Shown piece by piece: positions 39,601-54,600 of a DNA stretch of 64,000 nt; positions within the stretch are counted from its first letter, which is position 1; every line of letters starts with the position of its first letter. This DNA is from Owenia fusiformis. Taxonomy: Eukaryota > Annelida > Polychaeta > Sabellida > Oweniidae. The DNA is taken from positions 8,442,432 through 8,506,431 of the forward strand of contig CAIIXF020000012.1 in NCBI GenBank assembly GCA_903813345.2, written 5' to 3'. Position numbers and translations under genes: made by a program. The notes below the pieces were generated by a model. That model was not told where the DNA came from. It was given only the letters and a program-made list of their open reading frames with translations, and made no database searches.

Positions 39601-42600
39601 ATTGTAGACTCTGGAGGATGTACCCATTAAACACTAGAGGCTAAACTCTCTAAGATTCTAGAGGCTGTACCATCTGAAGACTCTTGGAGGCTACACCCAT
39701 CTTTGGCTATGGAGAGGCCGTACCTCGAAGGCTGTTCCCAGAACTCATCAAAGGCTCTGGGGGCTATATCCAGTGTAGACTATGGAGGCTATACCCATTA
39801 TAGATTCTGGAGGCTATATCATCCTAGACTCTTGGAGGCTGTATCCATTGTAGACTATGGAGGCTGTACCATCTCAGGCTCTTGGAGGCTATACCATCTC
39901 AGACTCTTATAGGCTGTACTATCTTAGACTCTTGGAGACTGTACCTATCTTTGACTCCTGACTTTCATAGAAATCATCTGAAGCTATACCATATTAGTCT
40001 CTGGAGACTGAATTCATATTATACTCTGGAGGCTGTACCATATTAGACTCTGTAGGCTGTATCAATTTTAGATTATAGAGGCTGGGCCATCTTAGATTCT
40101 TGGAATCGAAGGTTGTAGCCATCATAGAAGTAGATGTACCCATTAAACTTTTGAGGCCATATCATACTCTAATTGGTAATATTAGTCGTAGACTATACCA
40201 TTTTCAACTTTGGAGACTGAACCATCTTGAAGACTGTACCATCTTAGACTCTGGAAACTGATCCCATGTTATATCGAGAGGCTGTACCATCTTAGACTCG
40301 TGAAGACCGTGCCTATCTTAGCCTCTGGATGCTATAACAATCATAGCCTCTGAAGGCTGTATCATTTTAGACTCTGGAGACTGATCCTATGTTATATCTG
40401 GAGGCCGTACCATCTAAGGGTCTGGATGCTGTGCCATCGTAGACTCATGGAGGCCGTACCATCTTAGACTCATGGAGGCTGTACCATCTTAGGCTCATAG
40501 AGGCTGCACACACCCTAGGTTCTGAATGCTATAGCAATCATAGCCTCTGAAAGCTGTGCCATCTTATACTCTGGAGACTGATCCCATGTTATATCTGGAG
40601 GCCGTGCCAACTAAGGGTCTGGAGGCTGTACCATCTTAGACTTATGGAGGCTGTACCCATTCTAGGCTCCGACTGCTATAGCAATCTTAGATTCTGAATG
40701 TTGTATCATCTTGGACTCTGGATGCTGAATACATATTACACTGTAAAGGCTGTATCATATTAGGTTCTTGAGACTGCACTAATCTTAAACTCTGGAGGCT
40801 GGGCCAACTTAGGCTCTTCTGAACTATTCTATGGTCTCAGGTCCTACCATATTAGGCTATTGGATGATATGTTCTGGTATTGAAGTGCACAATATACGCT
40901 GTGGGTTGAATCATATTCCATGTTATAAACTAAGTATTTTCAGAACATATTCACTACACTATTTGCGTTTATTATGCTCTGTTACTATGGCAATCCCTTA
41001 ACCAATCATGTACAGAATCACCATATTAAAGAATAATATATCAGCATCCATGAGCTCTATAAATATAACAGTGACTGATTTTGTAACAATAACTGTTGTA
41101 GCAAATCATCACTGAAAAGTGCCACGCCTGCTTTTGAGTAGAAAGAGAGGTAGTCACCTAATAGAATAGAGTCCAGAGTCAAAGATATAATATAATTCAT
41201 GATATTTATCATGTTATCTTATTAAACACTCCCCAAATATGTTTTTAGGGTACATTAATGTTCATTTTCAAATGATTTGAAGAGAAATGGCGACATCTCT
41301 TATTATAAGAAGCTTCGGATTTACCTGAAATATTAAATATTTTGAGCCATTAAATTGTGTTGTTATGGTAACAAATTGACCAATTAATGTCAAATTAGTT
41401 GTGACAACTCACTATACATGGGTGCATGATCCCTGAAGATTCTATAGTGATTTGAGTTATAAAACAGAAATTATTAATGATTATAATAGTACCCCAATCA
41501 CAAAATTACCCAAAGGGGCATAAATGGTGATTTTAAGGTTGTCCACTACTTAGATTTTTCTAGATTTTTGATATGTTGTTTTACTTACCAATGGCTATTG
41601 ATTACGCTAGGTTTACTCTGTATTGCAATTTTTTCATTTATTTGTAAATATTTACAACGGTTTTACTGGAATTAACCTATTAAACAATTATTTGCAGATC
41701 AAACAATTCTTCCTTCAAACCTAAATGACCCTTAACATTTTAACATGATATACAAAGCTGATTCACAACTTAGTTTTATACAATTTGAGGATTTTAAGTT
41801 TATTATATATAACGATCCATCTTAACGTATTAAAGCAAGTGGACCTGATAATGTTTCCAATCGGATTTTTAAAGAATGTGCCCTTGGTTTATCACCTAGA
41901 TTTTGTGGTATCTTCAAAAACTCTTTACAAACTGGTATACTTCCATCAGCATGGAAAGAGGCACATGTGTCACCTATTTTCAAAAAAAAGAAGAGAAAAA
42001 ATCTAAATAAAACTATAGACCAATCTCTCTCTTGTCCTGTATACCCAACGTGTTTGAACGTTTAGTATTCAATGTATTATATAACTTTTGTAAAATAAAC
42101 AGTTGAGAGGTTAAGCTTTGCATATATAATCGAAACTGAACCTGTACGTATCACTCGACCATATACAAATTCATGTAGCCTTCTCATATAAATAGCCGTT
42201 CAAATCCAGTGTTTGTTTAGACTACACCATAGCGTGTAATGATTCTATAGTATGTCATTGATGCGGTTTTATAGCTGGTTTTCTAATACACATTTTAAAC
42301 GAGCTCGTTTCGTAAGATTTTTGGCGCTAAATCATGCATGACATACATCATCGTGTTCAGCAAGAATTCAACTGTGCATCGAAATCAAAATTGACAGCAT
42401 AGTGTTCAATAGACACGAGTAAAATGGTTCCCGTTGACCCAACGTGAAATTTCAAAATCTCCCGTTCTAAACCCGAAACTATGAAGCTGAAAGAGTATCT
42501 GAAGTAGACTAAGCGCGCATAAAACTATGAGCGCTCGATACATTCCTTTGTTAATTTTTGTACTTTGCGTTCACGGTTACGTTGTGAAAAACATCGTTAG

Positions 42601-45600
42601 CTTAACCTCTCCAGTATCTTAAACCTGCACATCGCTCCAAAACGCAATATGTTGACATATATTGTTTTTACATTTTCAAGCTCTAATATAAAGTTTATGT
42701 AAATAAAAATTAAACGCTACTTATTTTGAATGCTATGATTCGGAAGTGACGTCACGTTCTTCATTTAGAAACCTTTCCAAAATCATATCGCCGGCTCCGA
42801 TCGAAGCAAATTCAATGAAAAATCTTTGAAATGACACATTTATCGTAAGTATTTCTACACAAGATTTGCCACATTTGTTCATCATTCTATAATCTTTCAT
42901 TAAGCTCAAAATGATAAAGTTCACCCCCGAAACAACCCAAGATTGCGTTTCGGAGGGAAGTCCAGCTTTAACTTCCAGAAATTCTGGTTTTAAACCAACG
43001 ACTCAGCAATAAATCAACTGATAAACTTATTTAACAAAACTTACAAAGGCTTGTATGATCGAAATGAAATTATGATAATATTTTAAGATATTTCCAAGGC
43101 ATTTGATAAGGTTTGGCATACTGGTTTAATTTACAAGTTAGAATCATATGGAATTTCTGGTTAACTTCTAAAATGGTTGAAAAGCTATCTTTCTGACCGC
43201 AAACAGAGAGTTGTCATAAACGGTGTTCATTCTGACTGGTGCTACATTGAAGCAGGTGACCCTCAAGACTTAATACTCGGACCTCTCTTATTTCTGTTTT
43301 ATATCAATGACATTGTTGAAAATAAAGATACCAACATAAACCTTTTCGCTGATGATACCTCTCTACTTGAAGTGGTAAACGACCCAATACTTAGCTCAGT
43401 TAAAATGCAACATGACATAGACCAAATAGAACAATGGGCAGAAAGATAGAAAGTTACTTTTAATGCTGCCATGTCAACATTTCTGATAATCTCACTTAAA
43501 CAAAATAACGTTAATTATCCTGATATAAAGTTAACAACTCTGTAATTCAAACAGTTGATCACCATACCCATTTAGGACTTACAATACAATCAAATATGAG
43601 CTGGCACCTTTATATTAACAATATTACTAAGAAAGCAAATATGAGACTTGGCCTCCTAAAAAGGAGCTCATTTAAATACAACTTAAATCAAAATGAACTA
43701 GAAACATTATACTTTTCAATGGTTTGATCAGTACTTGAATATGGTGACGTCCCTTATAATAATTGTCATTTATTCCAAAGTAAATCATTAGAAAACATCC
43801 AAAGAGAAGCTGCTATATTATGTTCACATGCCTATAGACATACTAAATATAAAGTTATTTTGAATGATCTTGGCTGGGACTCACCCGAAACCAGAAGACA
43901 ATTACATATCACCACCATTATCCATAAAATGGTTTATCAAAATGTCCCGCTTTATTCGAATGACCTCTTAACCCCTCTCTCCCAAAAGCAGACAAGATAT
44001 AGCTTAATAAGAAACCAGAATTATTTCAATATACGCTTCTGTAGACTTAACATTAATTACAAGTCGTTTCTTCAAAATACCATTAGAATATGGAACAACA
44101 TTGAACAAAATTTTAGGAACATTGGTTATCTCCCCCTAGTATTTAAATATAAACTTAAACATTATATTTGTAAAAGCCAAAATAAACTTTACCCATGAAA
44201 AGCCAGCAAATCTTCAATTAATCATGGGAGAATCCGAATTGGTCTAAGTGCTTTAAACCATCGACATTTCTCTTACAACCTCGTAGCCTTCAAACATTGT
44301 GCTTGTGGTTTCACACACGAGACACCGCTTCATTATTTTCTTGACTGTCCCCTCTATGTTGCCCAAAGAACAACTCTTTTCAGGGAATTAGGGAACATAG
44401 CCGTAACCAATAGACATAATCCTCTCAATCTTATAATTCATGGAAACAAAGATTCTTCATTCGTGCACTCTATTTAATCATGTCCAGACATTCATCAGAG
44501 ACACTCTTGATCAGCGATTTTTATAACCATACAAAACTGTCTAACCTGACATCTCAACATTTTATATGTAGACCCCTAGGGGATATAATAGTGTAAACTG
44601 TAAACCCTAGGCTAAATAAAATAAAAAAAAGATATAGATTTACCCTAGTTGACTAGAGACTTTGCTTAAATTGTAAGATTGATAATATATCCGTTATTGA
44701 GGACGAGTTCCACTTTTTACTAGTATGCCCATCATATAACAATTTACGAGATGACTTAATTTTGTGTATAACGTAATTTACAAAAACAAGAACTTATTAT
44801 TGATGATGAACTTTTGAAACGTTTATTACATGATTTAGATTAGTGCGCCATACTGGAAAATTCCTGAATGCTGATCTTATCAAAAGAGCAAACTTCGTTT
44901 AATAATCTTATCATCATAGTGTTTTCAAATATATTGTGCAATATGCCCCATAAGTCTTGAATAGGCTGAGTATTCTATACGAGGAACTTAAATAAATACA
45001 TATACATACATACAAACACATACACGCAAGCACACATGCACGCACACACACACACGCACACGCACACGCACACGCACACGCACACGCACACGCACACGCA
45101 CACGCACACGCACACGCACACGCACACGCACACGCACACGCACTCATACATACATTTAAACTTTTATTACATGATTTTAGATTAGTGCATACAATCACAC
45201 ATACATACATACGAAAATGATAATATTTGCTGATTCGGGACTTTTAAGCCTGTTTTGTAAGGGTTCACAACCTTTTTCAAAGTCAAAGAATTCAAAGTCA
45301 AATGAATCTAGTTGTTTGGACACAAATGGCCTCGGTCGTATACCTAATACTAGCTTGAAAATGATAAGACATACTTGAGTACACTTGTTTTTTAAAAAAC
45401 ATAATTTATCCATAAGAGCAATTTACTGTCTCGAGTATTACAAAAATGTAACAACGCCCTGCTCAAAACACTTAAAGGTGAACTCAAAGAGTTTGACATT
45501 TCTAAGTATGCTCAAATCAATCTTCAACTAAAACAAAAGCAATAAATTCAAGAAGCACGTAATATAACATAAGTGAAGAGATCTGGTATTTCATCATTCT

Positions 45601-48600
45601 CTTAACAATCCGTGAATACTTCAAACACATTCAAGATACAATTACACCCCCTCCATAAGTTTGGCAACCTTTTCTCCCCCATTGGACTACGTGTTAAAGC
45701 CTCCTTACCTTTGAATTGTTATTTACTTAACCTGCGGTAAAAATACTTATTCTATTGATTTTATTTTATTTCCAATACCTTCAAATTTTCTCAATTCTCC
45801 CTCGATTGTCATTCCCATGTAAACCAATAGGAAATGGTGGGTTTGAGGCAAAATAGAAATCCGGATATCTATTCAGTAAAAGATTCAGCAAAAATATGTT
45901 TATATAGAATATTGAATTGTCTAACTTTTTTGTACACTAAGTGTTTAGTTTGCTTGATGAATACTAATTTAAAAGTAACAGAGCATCAAAGTCATTTTTG
46001 AAAATCATTTTTCGCCTCTTGTGTTACTTCAATGGGAGAGGCTTTTTAAAAAACAATTTTGACTTTAAAGACCTATAACTTTGTTGAACCTGAAGAAACC
46101 TATCAATTTTTTTGTTGAATAAAGTTCAATTGCCTACTAAATTGTATTTTCTGCAAGGACTATTGTGGATGGATATTCTGTCACATGGCTTGTGGCAAAC
46201 CTACCATTTCCCATTGGTTAACGTGGGGGTGTCGATTTTCAAAAATTCTTCAAATTTATCATCAATTTTCGACCTATTGTAATTAAGGAAAAAATGTGTA
46301 GGTATTGGGAATAAAATCAAATACGTTTCCCTAAAAAGTATAAGTATTTTCATCGCAGGTCAAGTAAATAAAAATTCAAAGATAAAGAGGCTTTAACACG
46401 TAGTTCAATGCGGGAGCAAAGGCTGCCAAACTTATGGAGGGGAGTGTACATACACAGTCAAATACCACATAAACATAAAATGTCAATAGCTTATTTGAAC
46501 AGACTTTAAGATGTAATATAATGGCACGTATGTACGTATTTCTATAATTTGATCACATAAAAAATGGCATTGAAATGCATTAAATACCCCACCCGGGCTT
46601 TCAATAGCAGGGGCGAGTGTCCAAATTTGCTGTTTGTTTTCAATAATTGTCCGCTTGTCAGAAGCCAATTTTTGTCTAAGTTTTGGGGGAAATTAAAATC
46701 TTCTAGACTAAGACTAAGAGTGAATTATAATTTTTTATAAGAGTACATTAGGTAAAAAATGACATTCTTTATAAACACATCTTGATTCAAAAGATACATA
46801 CTTTATACTGTACTTTTCAAGTTCAAAGCGGTAAGGATAAGAATCCCACGTTAAGTAATACTAAATTACTGGTATTTCCGTAAGGGTATAGTTATTTACG
46901 GTTACCGATTTTGGTTTTCAGTACCGTTGTGACCTCCAGAGCATTGTTTTTCAGTATATTGTTCTATGGTTATTAGGCCAAGCGTCCCGATAGCTGCAGG
47001 TGATGGTGTTTTCCATGGAAACTCGTGAGTACGCTTGGTGAAATCTCTCAGACTCTTTCAATTTCTGGCTTTTGAGATTTGATAATATTTCCCAAAACTC
47101 GAACCAATAGAATGCTAATGGTAGATCATCTCATTCCATATATTTTCAGAACAAAGGAGGATTCAAAGGATTCAAACCAACATGTGTTATACCTTCCACA
47201 CAATGAGTTGAAGATTTGTTTTTCCTTAACACAAGATATGTGGACATCATCACTATAACGCTCTTTGTATTCAAAGTATTTCCGACATAAGTCATTTGAT
47301 TGACGAAAGGTTTTGGTTCATGACCTTATCTAAATGTGTTTTGTAACATTTTGGGCACACTGTTTAATACTATTAAATAGTAACAAGTTTAACTAACTGA
47401 ACTTTTGTTGCTAAAACCAGCATGATAAACGAGACGCCACTTCAGGCTAAAATCAAAAACAACATAAAGTAGCCTCTGCAAGCCATATATAGTGGTTGAC
47501 AAAATGGTTGTATCATCAGCACGACCTTGACCTACTCCTTGTGTAAATATAACTCCCGAGATGTCGCTTTACCATGCTTAACATTCGCTTTAATGTTACT
47601 ATAGCTATCGACGATCAAAGCTATAATTTCCGACACACAGTATATCGACCAGATAGAGCTTAACAAAAAGCTCCATCTCTATAACTTGTTTTCTTTAAAG
47701 ATATGTTAAACAGATTAGTGGGTCAGTACTACATAATCATGAAATGAATAAGTCTGAAAATACAATTGGTCAGAATGTACTAAAACCTGCTTGAAACTGA
47801 AAAACATTGCATGTTCTATTCTACACAACTTGGAAGCTTTTGAAATTCGCAGTAACAATGAATAAGTGCCTGTATATAAGCATTGCATAGAAAACACTTC
47901 ATGTAGTGTTTATCAGGTGTATTGAGTTGACCAAAATACTTCTTTGTTTACTACATACTGGACGACATACTGGCACCCTTACATATATGTTACTGTACAT
48001 ATTGTAGAAATAGGCCATAAGAGCTTTGCAAAATCAACATATTATACTATCAATGTTATAGACGACTTGCTCAACCTAACAGGCGAACTATTATAGACAA
48101 ATTTGAAGATAAGACTGATATTGTCACATTGAATTATGATAATAGTCCATGGTATGACTTCCGAATATGAAGTACCCGTAGCACACTATAGCGCAGCAAC
48201 ATTTGAAGCAATATTTATGGAGGTGCATATGTCTGGATTCTTTAAAAATACCATTTGCTGAAAAAACTTCCGGCTTCGGGTCGAAAAATGTCTTTCATCA
48301 CAAGGGGTAAAAAACGTAAACATTTTGATTCGAACTTTTATACATTTCATAAGACTCTGACCGTTATTCGAAGCATAAGGACAAAAAAAGATTATCGTGA
48401 TGTAAAAATATACTTTAATTTTACTGTGGATGTTGGTGTTTAATTAGTGTAATTACGCAAGTGTGTTTTTCAGATTTTGTCTGATTTTTCAAATATGCCA
48501 AGCAGATTCAATAAAAATTGTGTGGAATATTTATGTAATTTATGATCGGGAATATTAGTTTACCAGATGTTTTCCATATAATCGCAAGGGGTCAAACAAC

Positions 48601-51600
48601 AAATTATTGTTCAATGTTTTATAGAACATAATACAATAACAAATAGGTACGATTTATATCAAATTAGATGTTACAGAAGTATTGAAATGTTCATATATTC
48701 CAAGGGCATGTCCAATAATCAATTAGAAATAAATCATACCATTTCATGAAGAATGGTAGAATTAATTCCCCAGAGCATGTGCTATACAGTATCGCCATGC
48801 GAACTTGCTGTGAACCATAATCTCAATTTCCGTAGGACAAGGTCACCATTTTTCATGAAATGATATGATTTATTCCGTATTAATGTAAACACGACCACTA
48901 ACACGGAACGGTCTAAATGGGAGAGTGTATACGTTATGTTTTCTTTCGTAGCATTTTCTTTTCAATTTCGTTCTTGAACACATCATTATTCACGTTGATT
49001 GCTTTTTGAAGATTCGCGGAATTCTTTGAAGAAAGATCGGTAGGCTTAGTTCTGATCAAATCAACATGTTTTATATCATGACTCACAAATATTATCTTAT
49101 TCAGATAAATGAATAATAGAAAAACATGTTTTTTACCATTGTATGTAGAGGAACCTAGAAGTTCTACCACGTTATCGTGTCTTGGCAATTGTTTCATTAG
49201 CTCGAGTTCTCGTTTCAAGGCTCTGACGTCTTCACGCGATGCGTTATCTAAGTTGAAACATACATGATTCAAACAAATGGCAAATTTATTCCACTTCGAA
49301 AAACACAAATACAACTAGCTTAAATACGGAAGAGTAAGTATTTAAGGTACAACATTAAGATATCCATGTTTTAAATGCGAAAATGTACAAGACATGGAAA
49401 ACGTTTATTGCATTTAATGTCTTTAGTTCTACGATGTTTTATCCGTGAATATTTGAAAACAGTGACAATTTTGGCTAATAGGCGGCCATTTTTTAAAGGC
49501 AGGTTTGGCTGTTCAATGGGATTTGTTAGACCTAAGCGATGCTGCTTTCTAGTTTTATTTTACCTTTAACTTTCTTTGCAGCAGCATTAAATGGAACACT
49601 GTCATCATCATTCACTTTGACCAGTATAACATCACCGAATTCTCCACTACCTAATGTTTTCTTGACGTCAATTGCTTCCATTGGGTATTCCCGGACCCGT
49701 AGGTTTGACTAAATCAGATTAATTAAAAGAAGATCATTATACAGTATTAAACTACATAATATAGACGGTGGTCCACTCTGTAGAAGTGCTATAGAAATGC
49801 ATCATTCCTGTCATGGAAGGTCACACATCCCAACGTATTTCAAACAATCTGTATAATTATGCTGGACACTTTCTGGATAATTGGACTTCATGAAGGGGCG
49901 GCAGAGGGCCCTTGGGCCAATTGATATCCTTACCCCAAGAAATCCTTGGAAAAACAATACTAATACATACCAGATATTCATCGTTTTATAGTGGGTAGGG
50001 CATGCCATGGTTAGTCAGTGGTTCTCAAAGTGAAATATTTGCAAATCTGGATTTTGTGGCTGCTACTTTATCAAAAATTGTATTGATATGTATGTATTCA
50101 CACTAAAGCACCAAAGGTTGATATAATGATCTTATAAATTAATGATATTTGTCTAATATAGTCACACACAACTACTTTTAAGGAAAAGTGGGCATGGCAC
50201 TTTTGGTCCTTGTGAACGTGTTGCAGTATTAAATGAAAAATACATGTTACACTAACAACATTTGACATTTAATTAGCATCTACTAGCATTGTGTAACATT
50301 GTAATGTGTTAATTATCATTAGTAGATACTTCTAATATTTTATTGAGTGTTATCAAGACCCTTCCCTATCATAGCTCACCAATGATCAAATTGTTTTTTA
50401 GTCTAAGTCTTAAAGGTCCTTAGTCTTTTTAATTTGTCGAAGTCTTATTCATTGACTTGTTCCTAGAATATGAATGGTTCGATTGATCAATATCTATGAG
50501 TTAAAATTAATCAATACGTTGTTCAGGTTTCAATAGTTAGAACCATTTTATGCAATTGAAAAGTAATGAACCGTTCCATCCTTTAAGTATGATGCTTTTC
50601 GGACACCATATCTCAAAAGTGGGTCAAAATACTTTCTGACGGCAAAAATATAACACTGTAAACACACTCTTTCCTACCTGTATACAAAATTTCGAAGCAA
50701 ATCATTAAAGTGTAATGTCAGAATCGCAAAAATAAGAAAAAAATATGAATTTGATCTAGATTTTGACCTAGGCATTTTGGTGTCCAAATTTTAAAGCTAG
50801 ATAGCCTTCGAGGTCCCCTTCTTTTATAGGCTTTTAGAATGTTAAGCTGTACTCAGACTATATCTGGTACTTTACACTTCAAAAAATCTTTTTTCTCATT
50901 GACATAACATGGAGCACCAAATTTAGCAATTTTTGAGTTTTGGAAACGTCATAACTTCCGAACCGAAACTCGGATTGAAATTTAGTTTGCAGATTCAGAT
51001 TCTTGAGAAAATTCGGCCCTTAATCCATAACACATACGTTAAATTTGGAGATTTCTTTGTTTTGACCTACTTTTTGGACACCATGTCTCAAAAGTGGATC
51101 AAAATACTTTCTGACGGCAAAATGCTTACACTATTAGCACACTCTTGGCTACCAGTATACAAAATGTTGAAGCAAATTATTAAAGTGTAGTATCTGAATC
51201 GTTAAAATTAGGAAAAACTATGAATTTGACCTAGATTTTGACCTAGGCATTTTGGTGTCCAAATTTTAAAGCTAGGTAGCTTTTGAGGTCCCCTTCTTTT
51301 ATAGGCATTTATTATGTTAAGTTGTACTCAGTATATATCTTGTATTTTACACTTCGAAAAAGTTGTTTTCCCATTGACTTAACATGGGGCACCAAATTAA
51401 GCGATTTTTGAGATTTCAAAACGCTATAACTTCGGAAGTCGGATCGAAATCGTGTTCGCAAATTCGGATTCCTGAGATAATTCTACACTTATTTGATAAC
51501 TCACACAAAGGACGAATGAGAAAACACGTAAACTAGTGAAAACACATGATTTGATCTAGTTCTTAGTTCTTGTTAATTTCCATTACAAATGTTGGTCCTT

Positions 51601-54600
51601 TCACCTTTGACCTAGATAAACATTTGAACTAATTTCCCAGAAACTAGGTCTCATTATCTAATTGACTAAATTAGTAGATTTAAGTAGGTCCCTCTAGTTG
51701 CTGAAGAGGTAGAAGAATACTGACAAAAACAATAGACTCCAGATTTACATCTGGAGTCTAATAAGCAAAGGTGGAATTGTAATCCAAAGGATAAAAAAAA
51801 CATTAGAAGACAAGGTAGATATTACAAGCAAAGATTAAATACTAAAAAGATGGTGTGAGCTACACTACAAAGCAGCAAATGGTATTGCCATGAAGGAAGA
51901 AATAAAACAACAAATTAAATGGAATAATAGCTGCATTCTGAACACAAAAGAAAGTATAGACAACAATGAATGGGAATCTAAGGGAATAAGGCATATAAAT
52001 CAGTTATATAAATAAAACAAATTATTAGAATTCCAAGAATTGGAAACCAAATATAATTTAGCTCACCAAACATTCTTAGACTATAACAAAATTCATCCTA
52101 TGAACTAAATTGAACTACGTATACCATAATCATGGAGACAAAAAATGGTGGAAAGGGGAGAAATTCGTACGAAATGGAAGTCAGTCAGAGATCAATTGCA
52201 AAACATCTCAAATGAAATCACCTAGAGGATGATTAAACGACAGATGAAGATACAACCAATAAAAGCACAAGACACGTGGCTTAGGGAGCTAAATTTAATT
52301 GAGGATAACTATAAAGAATAGGATGAAATATACACCACTTATAAAATGATAACAAGTAATGCGAAACTTAGATACTTATAGTTCATATTATTACACAGAA
52401 CAACATACTTCAATAAATGCTAATATAAACAAAATGAATATAGAGGGAAAAACACGTATGTATACAAAATGCACTGAGAACCATTTAGATAACATCGAGC
52501 ATGGATTCCTAGTATGTACAGCTGCAAAGGACTTCTTGGGAATGTGCTATGCCGAAGCTGGTGAAAATATACCAGAAAATAAAGACATTATTTTCGGATA
52601 CAGTGGAGAAGAACTAAACAAAATAAGCTAATGATTCATTTAAAACATTTCATATACTTGAGAGAATTAGAAGACAATGGACTAGACCAGTCAACAAGAA
52701 GAAGAAAAAAAACAATATGAAACAACATGAGACACTATGGAATATCTGTAGCAGACTCTTGCGTTAATATCATCATTTTATACAAATTGACAAAAATCAA
52801 CAATCTTTCCTTCTCTCTCTCTCTCCTTCTACAGTAAACAACATTAATAACCTGTAAAATATGTGTAAATTAATACCTACAATTAAACTATGAATTTGTG
52901 ACATGCTTCAGTATTCTTTTTATTAGGTGGTATTAAAGAACCCTCGAGGTTTTCTTAGGGTAGGGGTATAAATTGGCCCGAGGGCCGTCTGTCACCCTTA
53001 CATGAAGTTCAACTACCCAGAACGTGTCCAGCATAAGCAAACAGATTGTTTGAAATATGTTGGAATGTGTGACCTTCAATGACAGGAAGGTGTTACAATT
53101 ATTAGAGTGGACCATTGTCTAATAACAATAACAGGAGAAATAAAAAAACGTAAAAAATATTTATATACTAAGATTACATATTTTTCTGGGGTTTTATTTT
53201 CGATGGTGGTATTATGGACTTACTTTGTGGACAACTGCGTCAGGTCGAGCATTCCTGTCGTGCCTGGAGACACTTTCAACTGTGGAACGTTGACTTTCGG
53301 GGTGGACTGCACTCACATGACCAGATATGCTATGTAATGATAATAAAAGATGCATTAAATCAGTATGACTGTATGGGATAACCTGTTAACTACTCAGAAG
53401 AACCTTAGAGTTCACAATTCTCATCTTGGGCAACGATTAATCAATTTTAAAACACATCTTTAATTCCATACACACACCGAGTCATGGGTATTTGAATACG
53501 ATTTCTAGATAACCATCCCAGGAATATAAACGTTTTCTCAAAGTCATTATCCTAATCTGATCCTGAATTTTCTGCTCACTCTGAATCATAGACTTTTAAC
53601 TTATCTTAAAGTTAGATATTTTCTGAAATTTTTTTTAGGATTGAACCGAATATGACATAATCTGTGATCAAACGAAGTATTTTAAATCAAAAACTGATAT
53701 ATTCTGGTCTGGTCTCATATGGAGAATTTTTATGATACACTCTTACTGAGTTAAATCTAAGCTGGCACATTTTATGATCTTTATTTCAATAATGTTCAAA
53801 GTATTATAGGAATATCCTATGGTTTTGAAAAAATATCACTTATATCCATGAGTGGATATTGATATCTTCGCGAGTGAGCACAGCGAATGAGTGAAGATAC
53901 TGATATCCCTGAGTGTATATAAGTGATATTTTGATTGTCCGTTGGATTGTCCGTTTATCCCGTGGGAAATTATTATCCAGCGAACGTTGAATATTGAATG
54001 CACGCCTTCCAATGGAAGTTCCATTTCGTCTGACATTTTGATTCCAATAATTCAACGAACGTCATAAACGTGACGTAACAGGGTGGTTTGTATATAATGC
54101 GAACGCCATAATAACTAGATCCCAAAAAATATAAAATATAAAGAATCGTTTTGCTGAATTAATAAAAAAAAATGAAAAAAATGTCGAGTATCAACTTTCA
54201 AAAAGTGATATTCGATGGTTTCAAAAGTGATATTCGATGATTTGGGAATTGTTTGCTAAAATGTGATATCTTCATCCACGTATCAATTATATCTTCACGT
54301 GATATTCGATCTATATCCTTGTAACCATGGGATAATGTGCAATATAACCCTTGCCTAATTCAATCTTTCTCAAATATAATACCCAAGCATCAGCATCAAC
54401 ATTTAGTTAAAAACTGGACATATCTTAGTAAAATATTAATTAATTCTGTGTAATTTCAATATATTTGAGAATGCAGAATGACTAATAAAAATCAAGTTGT
54501 ACAATGTACAATGGTATTTTAATCATCATTTAAAGCTGTTTAGCAATGTTATTTGGACCTATTTCTACCCAAATTGAGTTACTAAATCTATCACTGGGTA

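Larger units (their letters stand above)
41650..44640 (+). pseudogene. LINE 3' part: reverse transcriptase relic
   Basis: Plus-strand fragments read [66 protein letters not shown] and LFADDTSLL, the last holding the catalytic Asp pair. A C-terminal region with [14 protein letters not shown] follows. In-frame stops (for example just before DISKAF) and frame changes show it is dead. It ends in an A-rich tail near 44,630. It is split by a MITE and a dispersed repeat (42,104-42,971). The order and spacing suggest the same copy as 37,200-38,735, of CR1/L2-like type. Confidence 0.8.
49765..53115. repeat. Inverted-repeat-bounded block, about 3.35 kb
   Basis: The left flank (49,765-49,950), including TGGTCCACTCT, ATTTCAAACAATCTGT and GGGCCAATT, recurs inverted at 52,930-53,115. 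The arms are about 185 bases and diverged. The block contains a tandem duplication and a LINE relic, so it is either a large TIR element that captured other repeats or two opposed copies of one repeat. Confidence 0.6.

Noticed and set aside
39703-39912. Plus-strand ORF with repeated VDYGG words
   Set aside because: Translation of the 24-30 bp minisatellite.
39420-40860. Possible CRISPR-like array
   Set aside because: Repeats are diverged, contiguous and without unique spacers, in an animal genome; it is a minisatellite.
44914-45210. 98-codon minus-strand ORF of alternating Ala-Cys
   Set aside because: Product of the CACACG microsatellite.
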